From NCBI GenBank assembly GCA_002361615.1, contig DETK01000033.1, positions 146,451 to 210,450 on the forward strand: DNA of 64,000 bases, given 5' to 3'. The notes under the pieces were generated by a model, which was not told where the DNA came from, did no database searches, and saw nothing but the letters and a program-made list of their open reading frames with translations. This document shows positions 15,367-22,423 of the stretch, piece by piece; within the stretch, counting starts at the first letter, position 1; every line of letters begins with the position of its first letter. The stretch is from Bacteroidales bacterium UBA3290 (GTDB taxonomy: Bacteria > Bacteroidota > Bacteroidia > Bacteroidales > UBA932). The position numbers and the translations under genes were made by a program.

Positions 15367-17561
15367 AAACCAAGGTTTTGACGCTCCTCGTCTGCTGCGC
15401 CATCCTGCTCTTTCCCTTGAAGGCCCTGGCACAGGAGTTCGCGTATCCCTTCCAGAATCCGGCGCTTACGGAAGAAGAGCGTCTGGATAACGCCCTTTCC
15501 CTGATGACGGTCGATGAGATGATCTTTACGATCGTCGGACAGGGGGTGCCCCGGCTCGGCATTGCCAATCCCGGATCGACGGAGGCCATCCATGGCATCG
15601 TACGCGGCGGCCCTACGACGCTGCCGGACATGTATGCCCTTGCCCGTGGCCAGGCCGGCCGCAATGGCATCATGGAGCCGGCCTATCTGCACAGCACAGC
15701 CTTCCCGCAAGCCTACGGCATCGGGGAGACCTGGGACCGCGGAATGGCACAGGTCGTGGGTGAGGTCATGTCGGTCGAAGCACGCTACCATTCTCAGAAA
15801 TCCGGCCGTAACTGCCTGGTGCTCTGGGCTCCCAATGCCGACCTTGGCCGCGATCCGCGCTGGGGCCGCACGGAAGAGTGTTTCGGGGAAGATCCCTACC
15901 TTGTCGGTGAGATGGTCGCTTCGGAGGTGCGCGGCATCCAGGGCGATGACCCCGTGTATTGGCGCGGGGCTGCCTTGATGAAGCATTTCCTGGCCAACAG
16001 CAACGAGGACGGCCGCATGCACACGGATTCCCGTTTCGACGAATCCCTGTTCCGCGACTACTATTCCTACGGTTTCTGGAAGGGAGCCCGGGCCGGTGCC
16101 AAGTCCCTGATGACCGCATATAACTGTTACAACGGGATTCCCTGCGAAGCCAATCCGTTCATCCATGAAATCCTGCGGGGCGAGTGGGGGATGGACGGTA
16201 CCATCGTCAACGATGCCGGTGCCTTGCGCAATATGGTCACCGAGCATCATTTCGCCGAAGATATCGACCAGGCCATCCGCCTGTCGCTCGAGGCGGGTCT
16301 TTCCCGTTTCATCGATTCCCGCTTCGAACAGGTGAAAGCAGCTTACGATGCGGGTGCCCTGTCTGAGGAGCTGCTGCGCAAGAGCGCGCGATACAATCTG
16401 CGAACGATGCTCCGGCTCGGCCTGATGGATGCGGCCTGCCCGTATGATGCGCTGGAATTCGGAGAGGTGGCTCCTTGGGAGACACAGGATTACAAGGACA
16501 AGGCGCGGCTGGTCACGCAGAAATCCGTCGTGCTGCTCAAGAATGAAGGTCATCTGCTGCCGATCGACAAGTCGAAAGTCAAGAAGATCGCAGTGTTCGG
16601 GAACCGGGCGGAGGCCGTCCTCAAGGACTGGTATGGCGCCCTTCCGACCTATACGGTGACACCGCTCGAGGGGATTCGGGAAGCAGCTGAGAATGATGGC
16701 GTTGAAGTCCGGTTCCAACGTTGGGACAACGATGGGACGGCGCAGGAGACCGCACGCTGGGCGGACGTCTGCATTGTCTGTGTGGGCAATCACCCGACCA
16801 CCAGCCCCGACTGGGATGAACAGACCATCCAGTCACCCTGGGGACGGAGCGTTGTTGCGGGCGACGGCCGTGAGGCCATCGACCGCCGCTCCCTGATGCT
16901 GGAGACGGAAGATCTGATCAAGGTGGTCTGGCAGGCCAATCCCCGGACCGTGGTCGCCCTGATCAGCAGTTTCCCATTCGCCATCGGCTGGACGGCCGGC
17001 CATGTTCCGGCCATCGTCCATTTGACGCAGTGCAGCCAGGAACTCGGCCATGCGCTCGCTGACGTGCTGTTCGGCACGTACAACCCGGCCGGCCGGACAA
17101 CGCAGACCTGGGTGGGTGACATCCTCGACCTGCCGAATATGATGGACTATGACATCCGTCACGGCCGTACCTACATGTATTTCAAGGGCAAGCCCGTCTT
17201 CCCCTTCGGCCATGGACTGAGCTATACGGATTTCAAGTACTCGCGCCTGAAAATCCGCAGGGAAGGGGACCGCTATGTCTTCCGTTTCCGCCTGGAGAAT
17301 ACCGGCCCCTGTGACGGCGAAGAAGTTGTCCAGCTGTATGCCCGTTTCAAGGGTGACGATGCGGCCTGCCGCCTCCGCGGTTTCGAACGGATCGCCCTCG
17401 CGAAGGGGGAACGGCGGGAAGTCGAAATCTCCGTTCCAGCCAGCGACCTGCAATTGTGGGATCCTGTCGCGCACGCATTCCGTACCCCAGGCGGACGCAC
17501 CCGCTTCCTGATCGGCGCCTCTTCCGCGGATATACGACTGAAAAAAGGCGTCCGTTTATAA
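15363..17561 (+). CDS. Glycoside hydrolase family 3 enzyme, exported
   Basis: Length 732 residues with a signal peptide ending near ALAQEF. The N-terminal GH3 TIM barrel has the expected KH and DGR elements (MKHFLANSNEDGR) and the nucleophile in VNDAGA (Asp284) at the usual SDxxG position. The GH3 C-terminal domain and an FnIII-like domain (DGEEVVQLYAR) follow. The family hydrolyses beta-glucosides, beta-xylosides and related oligosaccharides; the specificity is not visible. An upstream acetylxylan-esterase-like gene in the same block makes a xylan or hemicellulose role possible. No TonB/SusC-SusD pair is nearby, so this is not a classic PUL. Confidence 0.9.
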   Translation: MKTKVLTLLVCCAILLFPLKALAQEFAYPFQNPALTEEERLDNALSLMTVDEMIFTIVGQGVPRLGIANPGSTEAIHGIVRGGPTTLPDMYALARGQAGRNGIMEPAYLHSTAFPQAYGIGETWDRGMAQVVGEVMSVEARYHSQKSGRNCLVLWAPNADLGRDPRWGRTEECFGEDPYLVGEMVASEVRGIQGDDPVYWRGAALMKHFLANSNEDGRMHTDSRFDESLFRDYYSYGFWKGARAGAKSLMTAYNCYNGIPCEANPFIHEILRGEWGMDGTIVNDAGALRNMVTEHHFAEDIDQAIRLSLEAGLSRFIDSRFEQVKAAYDAGALSEELLRKSARYNLRTMLRLGLMDAACPYDALEFGEVAPWETQDYKDKARLVTQKSVVLLKNEGHLLPIDKSKVKKIAVFGNRAEAVLKDWYGALPTYTVTPLEGIREAAENDGVEVRFQRWDNDGTAQETARWADVCIVCVGNHPTTSPDWDEQTIQSPWGRSVVAGDGREAIDRRSLMLETEDLIKVVWQANPRTVVALISSFPFAIGWTAGHVPAIVHLTQCSQELGHALADVLFGTYNPAGRTTQTWVGDILDLPNMMDYDIRHGRTYMYFKGKPVFPFGHGLSYTDFKYSRLKIRREGDRYVFRFRLENTGPCDGEEVVQLYARFKGDDAACRLRGFERIALAKGERREVEISVPASDLQLWDPVAHAFRTPGGRTRFLIGASSADIRLKKGVRL

Positions 17562-17619
17562 GAAGGACAAACCGAAAGTGGTTTTCCGGATTGACCGGAT
17601 GGTTCATCCATCCGTCCGT

Positions 17620-17726
17620 CTGCAATGTACACAATTGGCTTTCAGCCTGTTACATAAACTGATCCCCCTCGAACCTGAGGGGGCCACTTTTTGTAAACAC
17701 CTGACAGTCAACAGCGTCCGTTGCAG
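17620..17726. repeat. 107-bp repeat, copy A (inverted relative to copy B at 20254)
   Basis: Starts CTGCAATGTACAC and ends CCGTTGCAG. It is near-identical to the reverse complement of 20254-20360. It holds a hairpin with CCCCCTC/GAGGGGG arms; the arms are conserved between copies while the loop differs. The ends CTGCAA/TTGCAG are themselves inverted. It could be a MITE-like or recombination element. No transposase is nearby. Confidence 0.75.
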
Positions 17727-17844
17727 CGGCGATACGCGGCGAGCGCCCTTCTGGCAGCACAGCCTCAGGACCCGGTCCGAGGCCGCCAAGCGTGGTCGCA
17801 TGTTCATCTGCTTCTTCGGCCTCATCCTCGTCTCCTATGTGCGC

Positions 17845-18639
17845 TCGGTCCATAGGTATAGCGAGTACCTGCGGACCAAGTTCGCTTCCATCGAGGAGAT
17901 TGAGGCCGATATAAAGGAACTCACCGCCTGTTTCGGCTCTCCCAAACGCATCTTCCTGCAAGGGGCCGATGGCTTTGCGGCTGACTACGATGTACTGATG
18001 AAGACAGCGGAACTCTTGCATAAGTACGTCCCGTCGGTGGAGAGCATAGGAGGCTATGCCCGCATCGACAACTTCTACGACAAGACCGAGGAGCAGTTGC
18101 GCAATCTGGCGTCTGTGGGTTATTCCAATCCGTATATCGGTGTGGAATCCGGCGATGACGTGGTCCTGAAACGCATCAACAAAGGATACTCGGCTGCCCA
18201 GGCCCGCGAGGTCCTCGAAAAGGTGGACGCCTCGGGAATGCCCTATGTCGTCAACTATCTCTGCGGAGCCGGTGGCCGTGGCTACGGGCTGGTTAATGCG
18301 CAGCACACAGCCCAACTGTATGATGGCCTGCACATGACCATGGTCAACGCTTCCATGTTGACAGTTGTCCCGGGAACTCCCTTGTACCGGGCCATGCAGA
18401 AGGGCCTGTGGGAGGAATCCACCGAGATGGAGAAGATGGAGGAAATCCACGAGCTGGTGCGCTGCCTGACCAATGATACCGTCTTTATGAACGAGCACGC
18501 CTCGAATCTTTTCCACGTCGAATGTCGCATTCCGGAAAAGAAAGACGAACTGCTGTCCTATATCAGAAAGTTCATGGAAAGCCACGATGAAACGCAGTTC
18601 CGGAAGTACCGGGAGCAGATAACCCATGCTTTTCTCTGA
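17845..18639 (+). pseudogene. 5'-truncated radical SAM protein
   Basis: The 265 codons from about 17845 (SVHRYSEYLR onward) read as the C-terminal part of a radical SAM/TIM-barrel protein, with recognisable strands such as GVESGDD and VNYLCGAGG. The CxxxCxxC cluster motif and everything before it are missing. The open frame continues upstream to 17578 only because it runs through the 107-bp repeat, which is not homologous protein. The break coincides with an 11-bp sequence (CGCTCGGTCCA at 17842) that recurs at other junctions in this patch. Without the cluster motif it cannot work as a radical SAM enzyme. Confidence 0.72.
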
Positions 18640-18648
18640 TGGTTTTTG

Positions 18649-18656
18649 TAAATTTG
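18649..18656 (+). promoter_or_regulatory. -7 box (TAAATTTG) before the flavoprotein gene
   Basis: A full TAnnTTTG match 17 bp before the ATG at 18674. It supports that start over the in-frame ATG at 18626, which lies upstream of the box. Confidence 0.55.
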
Positions 18657-18673
18657 CTCCAAATGTTCAAGAT

Positions 18674-19309
18674 ATGAAGAAGATTGTAATCATCGACGGC
18701 GGTCCGCGCCGTAATATGAATACGGCCCAGATGCTCCAGAAATTCGCCGAGGGCGTAAAGACGGCAAATGAGGGAAATGAAGTCAAGACTTATCGTCTTT
18801 ACGACCTGGATTACAAAGGGTGCATGTCCTGTATGGCCTGCAAGGTCAAAGGCAAGGCATCCAACATCTGCAAGTTCAAGGACCCGCTTACCCCCATCTT
18901 GGAAGAGATTGCCCAGGCCGATGGGCTTGTGCTGGGGTCGCCCATCTATTTCGGCGATGTCACCGGCCAGATGCGCACTTTTTTGGAGCGTCTCTGCTTC
19001 CCATGGCTCTCTTACAATGATTACAGCTTAACTGCGCCCAAACGGATGCCGGTGGTACTCATAGAGACCATGAACGGTCTGCCGGAACGGAACAACGACA
19101 ACGGTTACGGCTCCATGGAGCATTGCCTTACCGTGGCCCTTGGCGCCCCGGAACGTATCATCGCCTACAACACCTGTCAGGTCAAAAGCTACGACCGCTT
19201 TGAACTGGCCTCATTTTCGGAACCGGCCAAGCAACAATGGCGTGATATTCATTGGGAAGCTGACCTTCAGAAGGCCTTTGATGCCGGAAGGAGAATGGCT
19301 GGCTATTAG
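18674..19309 (+). CDS. Flavodoxin-fold NAD(P)H-dependent FMN reductase / iron-sulfur flavoprotein-like
   Basis: A 211-residue cytoplasmic protein. It begins with the Rossmann-like flavodoxin strand KKIVIIDGGPR and has the FMN-binding GSPIYFGDVTGQM stretch. A Cys cluster, Cys50, Cys53, Cys56 and Cys66 (CMSCMACK...C), resembles the compact motif of iron-sulfur flavoproteins, with a slightly longer last spacing. It could bind a [4Fe-4S] cluster. Full length, with its own promoter box, so it appears to be the one intact gene in a decayed patch between the 107-bp repeats. The substrate is unknown. Confidence 0.8.
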   Translation: MKKIVIIDGGPRRNMNTAQMLQKFAEGVKTANEGNEVKTYRLYDLDYKGCMSCMACKVKGKASNICKFKDPLTPILEEIAQADGLVLGSPIYFGDVTGQMRTFLERLCFPWLSYNDYSLTAPKRMPVVLIETMNGLPERNNDNGYGSMEHCLTVALGAPERIIAYNTCQVKSYDRFELASFSEPAKQQWRDIHWEADLQKAFDAGRRMAGY

Positions 19310-19444
19310 AAGATGATTGTTCGATAAATCGGAATCTGTTGCGATTATCGCAGATTCAAGTCTGCCATGCCCGTAGCTGCATGGCTGATTTATGTCTATA
19401 TCGGCAGATTCTCTAACTGGCAACAAACGCTGGTTTTGTAATTA

Positions 19445-19558
19445 GACGCTCGGTCCACAATTATACCGTCTCATGGATCGTGCGTCCGGAAAAAGAGATC
19501 TTCGGCGGCAATCCTGGACGCACGATTCACGAGACGGCGCATTTGTGGACCGAGCGTC
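19445..19558. repeat. 114-bp near-perfect palindrome
   Basis: Outer arms of 16 bp (GACGCTCGGTCCACAA and its exact complement) enclose inner arms of 22 bp (CCGTCTCATGGATCGTGCGTCC and its complement, 20 of 22 matching). The loop is ~28 nt and contains AGATCT. No poly-T follows, so it does not look like an ordinary terminator. It precedes the MFS fragment and includes the CGCTCGGTCCA 11-mer in both arms. Confidence 0.8.
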
Positions 19559-19635
19559 CAGAAAAGCGGCGCACAGCCCCAACCGTCGTCCGGTACCCCT
19601 TGTTCGATAAAATCTCTGTTTATCGAAATGGATTC

Positions 19636-19902
19636 ACCCCGGCTCTGGGCGTCATCAGTGCCTGTTTCGAGGGATGGAATCCACTGTTTATTCAACTGAT
19701 TGTCTGCCTTCCGGCGTTGTTTATCATTCTCACGAACCTGGTATTTCCCAAGCTCTGCCGTTTGATGAAAACATGTACCCTGGCACTGACGGGACCTGCC
19801 TTATACGTCTTGTCCGGGGCCGTGGCTTTCTATATAGATGATATCTGGGCACGGCTGGTTTTACGTGCCCTGATGGGCCTGTCGCCCGCCATGAACCAGA
19901 TG
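19636..19902 (+). pseudogene. Fragment of an MFS transporter
   Basis: About 89 codons translate as the N-terminal helices of a major facilitator protein (ALGVISACFEG, IQLIVCLPALFIILT, then a basic loop and a second pair of helices up to LRALMGL). The homology stops near residue Gln140 of the open frame. There is no normal start region, and the following sequence is unrelated. It is a remnant, not a functional transporter; a complete one has about 390-450 residues. It lies between the 114-bp palindrome and repeat copy B. Confidence 0.65.
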
Positions 19903-20253
19903 GTCCATCCATCTGCATTGAACGATCTGTGTCGCCCATCCGGCCGCGGGCATGGATACGAAAGTCCATGCCTTTTTGTGCCATTTGATCGAGTTGAGTG
20001 AAGATAAGCGAAATGTGCTTCTATATAACCAGCCGCGCTCGGTTCATACCACTACATAATCTGATTTGAGATAACCATTCCTTCCCGTATTAAACCAGGA
20101 GCGGGATTCCTGTTTTTCGTCCCACACCGTCCCAATCGTTTCATCGGTTCCTTTCACCAGTGAAGAGGGACGGCTAATCGCTATTGCCACTCACACTTTT
20201 TCTGCTGATCCCTCATTTCATCGGTCTGCGCCGCTGCAATGGCGACCGACACG
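19903..20253. other. Non-coding stretch inside the decayed patch
   Basis: No convincing gene. It starts with GATGGTCCATCCATC (19897-19911), almost the same 15-mer as at 17599 just before repeat copy A. It also carries CGCTCGGTTCA at 20036, a one-mismatch copy of the 11-mer found at other fragment junctions. It looks like recombination debris. Confidence 0.5.
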
Positions 20254-20360
20254 CTGCAACGGACGCAGTTGATTGTCAGGTGTTTACAGAAGGTGACCCC
20301 CTCTGATTTGAGGGGGATCAGTTTGCGTAACAGGCTGAAAGCCAATTGTGTACATTGCAG
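20254..20360. repeat. 107-bp repeat, copy B (inverted relative to copy A at 17620)
   Basis: The reverse complement begins CTGCAATGTACAC and ends CCGTTGCAG, as in copy A, with the same hairpin arms and a different loop. It lies about 75 bp from the tRNA-Glu gene. The two copies bracket ~2.5 kb containing two gene fragments and one intact flavoprotein gene. Confidence 0.75.
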
Positions 20361-20401
20361 CGATGCTGTGGCATAGATTGTCTCCATCCATAAAACACAA
20401 A

Positions 20402-20429
20402 CACCACTTAATCAGTTGATTAAGTGGTG
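20402..20429 (-). terminator. Terminator after tRNA-Glu
   Basis: A perfect inverted repeat CACCACTTAATCA / TGATTAAGTGGTG. Read on the minus strand it lies 7 bp past the tRNA and is followed by TTTGTGTTTT. Confidence 0.75.
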
Positions 20430-20436
20430 CTCTTTG

Positions 20437-20509
20437 TAGCGCTACCGGGATTCGAACCCGGATTTCAGCCTTGAGAGGGCCGCGAACTAAACCCTTATTC
20501 GATAGCGCC
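20437..20509 (-). tRNA. tRNA-Glu (anticodon CTC)
   Basis: Folds as a standard cloverleaf: acceptor GGCGCTA/TAGCGCT (first pair G-U), anticodon stem CGGCC/GGCTG with loop CTCTCAA giving anticodon CTC, and T arm CCGGG-TTCGAAT-CCCGG. The D stem is short (GAA/TTC). CCA is not encoded. It has its own promoter and terminator. The G-U first pair and short D stem leave a little doubt about the isotype. Confidence 0.85.
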
Positions 20510-20526
20510 ATCGCGGAAATGGACTG

Positions 20527-20558
20527 CAAATGTAAGTCAAAAAGTTTGAATCTCCAAA
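20527..20558 (-). promoter_or_regulatory. Promoter for tRNA-Glu
   Basis: On the minus strand: TTTG (20555-20558), 20 bp, TACATTTG (20527-20534), 17 bp before the tRNA 5' end. It matches the Bacteroidota consensus. Confidence 0.7.
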
Positions 20559-20599
20559 TAAATCGAAAAAACAGCCTGTCCCTGCCAAATTGTCCTGTA

Positions 20600-20631
20600 T
20601 TTCCGGATGGCAGGTATTTTGATTATCTTTG
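20600..20631 (+). promoter_or_regulatory. Promoter for grpE-dnaJ
   Basis: TTTC at 20600-20603, 20 bp, TATCTTTG at 20624-20631. The leader to the ATG at 20662 is about 25 nt. No CIRCE-type inverted repeat (HrcA site) is seen between the box and the gene. Confidence 0.6.
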
Positions 20632-20661
20632 TCAGCGGATTTGAAAATAAGAAAATACTAT

Positions 20662-21279
20662 ATGGAAAACGTCAACGAAAAAGAAAAAGAAGAGAAAGAA
20701 ATCATAGAAGAACCGTCAAAGCCCGCGGGGGAGCAGAAAGCTGCCTCCGAGAAGGATCGCAGGAAACGCAAGATCGCCGAACAGGCAGCCCGGATCGAGG
20801 TGCTCTCAGCCGATCTGCAAAAGGCGCTTGATGCACTCGAAAAGGCCCGTGAAGAAACCGCGGAAGCCAAGGACCAGTACCTGCGTCTGCAGGCGGAATG
20901 GGACAATTACCGCCGCCGTACGGCCAAGGAAAGGCTCGAATTGATCGACAATGCCGGCCGCGACATCCTTACGGGTTTCCTGCCTGTGGTGGACGATTGC
21001 CAGCGTGCCCTGAAGGTGCTCCGGGAATCTGAAGCGGCTGGTGCCGCCATTGAAGGAACGGAGCTGATCTACAATAAGTTGATGAACTATCTCAAGCAGC
21101 GCGGCGTTGAACCGATCGCGGCCCGCGGCGCTGTCTTTGACACCGATTTCCACGAGGCTGTGGCCCAGTTCCCGGTGGAAGATCCCGAGAAGAAGAACAC
21201 CGTGATCGACGTTACCCAGGAAGGCTACACGCTCAACGGCTCCGTGATCCGCTATGCGAAAGTCGTCGTCGGCATCTGA
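20662..21279 (+). CDS. grpE: Nucleotide exchange factor GrpE
   Basis: Cytoplasmic co-chaperone that releases ADP from DnaK. Length 205 residues: an acidic, Lys/Glu-rich N-terminus, a long coiled coil (about 35-90), the family stretch AEWDNYRRRT, and a C-terminal beta domain with FDTDFHEAV and GYTLNGSVIRYAKVVV. The start is set at 20662 (MENVNEKE) because an in-frame ATG at 20629 overlaps the -7 box. It lies 16 bp before dnaJ; dnaK is not in the window. Confidence 0.95.
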   Translation: MENVNEKEKEEKEIIEEPSKPAGEQKAASEKDRRKRKIAEQAARIEVLSADLQKALDALEKAREETAEAKDQYLRLQAEWDNYRRRTAKERLELIDNAGRDILTGFLPVVDDCQRALKVLRESEAAGAAIEGTELIYNKLMNYLKQRGVEPIAARGAVFDTDFHEAVAQFPVEDPEKKNTVIDVTQEGYTLNGSVIRYAKVVVGI

Positions 21280-21295
21280 AAAGGAGGTTTGACAA

Positions 21296-22423
21296 ATGGC
21301 AGAGAAAAGAGATTATTATGAAGTCCTCGGCGTGGACAAGAGTGCTTCGGCCGAAGACATCAAAAAGGCATATCGCAAGAAGGCCATCCAGTATCATCCC
21401 GATAAGAATCCGGGTGACAAGGAGGCCGAGGAGAAGTTCAAGGAGGCGGCAGAGGCGTACGACGTGCTGAGCGATCCGCAGAAGCGTGCCCGTTACGACC
21501 AGTTCGGCCATGCCGGCATGAGCGGCCAGGGCGGCTTCAGCGGCGGTGGCTTCTCGATGGAAGACATTTTCTCGCAGTTCGGTGATATTTTCGGCGGTGC
21601 GTTCGGCGGCGGTTTCGGCAGTGCTTTCGGCAGCGCATTCGGCGGTGGCTCCCGCAGTTCCAGCCGGCGCGTGGCCCGTGGCAGCGACATCCGCATCAAG
21701 GTGAAACTGAGCCTGGCTGAAGTGGTCAAGGGCGTGGAGAAGACCGTCAAGATCAACAAGATGGTGACCTGTCCCGACTGCCATGGCAAAGGTGCCGTCT
21801 CGGAAGCCGATATCAAGACCTGCGACCATTGCCACGGTACAGGCGTGGTAACCAAGATTGCCAACACGATCTTGGGTCAGATGCAGACCACGTCGCCCTG
21901 TCCCTATTGCGGCGGCGAAGGCAAGAAGATTACCAATCCCTGCCGCAAATGCAGCGGCACGGGCCTGGTCAAGAGCGCGGAAGAAATCACGTTCAAGATT
22001 CCGGCAGGCGTGCAGGAAGGCATGCAACTGACCATCCAGGGCAAGGGCAATGCGGCCCGCAATGGGGGCGTGCCCGGAAACCTGCTGGTTGTCATCGAAG
22101 AGGAATCGCCCAAGGAAGGCGGTCTGCAGCGCGACGGCAACGATCTGGTCTATACCCTGAACCTGTCGTTCCCCGACGCTGTGCTGGGCTGCTCTGTGGA
22201 GATCCCGTACATCGACAGCAAACTCAAGATCAAGGTGGATCCCGGTACCCAGCCCGGCAAGATCCTCAAACTCCGCGGAAAGGGTATTCCGGAAGTCAAC
22301 GGCTACGGCTGTGGCGACTACCTGATCTACGTGCAGGTCTATGTTCCCAAGAAGCTGGACCGCAAGGAAAAGGAAATCATGGAGAGCTGGCGCGCTTCTT
22401 CTTCATTCACGCCCAAGTCATGA
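21296..22423 (+). CDS. dnaJ: Chaperone DnaJ
   Basis: Hsp40 co-chaperone that stimulates DnaK ATPase and delivers substrates. Length 375 residues. The J domain has HPD at 34-36, a Gly/Phe/Ser-rich linker lies around 75-130, and four zinc-binding CxxCxGxG repeats follow (CPDCHGKG, CDHCHGTG, CPYCGGEG, CRKCSGTG), then the C-terminal substrate-binding domain. All features of type I DnaJ are present. A GGAGG-like sequence (AAAGGAGG) lies ~10 bp upstream, one of the few clear Shine-Dalgarno matches in the window. The stop overlaps the start of the M23 peptidase gene (ATGA). Confidence 0.97.
   Translation: MAEKRDYYEVLGVDKSASAEDIKKAYRKKAIQYHPDKNPGDKEAEEKFKEAAEAYDVLSDPQKRARYDQFGHAGMSGQGGFSGGGFSMEDIFSQFGDIFGGAFGGGFGSAFGSAFGGGSRSSSRRVARGSDIRIKVKLSLAEVVKGVEKTVKINKMVTCPDCHGKGAVSEADIKTCDHCHGTGVVTKIANTILGQMQTTSPCPYCGGEGKKITNPCRKCSGTGLVKSAEEITFKIPAGVQEGMQLTIQGKGNAARNGGVPGNLLVVIEEESPKEGGLQRDGNDLVYTLNLSFPDAVLGCSVEIPYIDSKLKIKVDPGTQPGKILKLRGKGIPEVNGYGCGDYLIYVQVYVPKKLDRKEKEIMESWRASSSFTPKS

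Noticed and set aside
17620..17726. 107-bp repeat as an integron attC site
   Set aside because: The hairpin and palindromic ends suggested it, but the RYYYAAC/GTTRRRY core boxes are not at the ends and no integrase is present.
20437..20509. tRNA-Glu as a degenerate pseudo-tRNA
   Set aside because: The D stem is short and the first pair is G-U, but all arms fold and it has its own good promoter and terminator.
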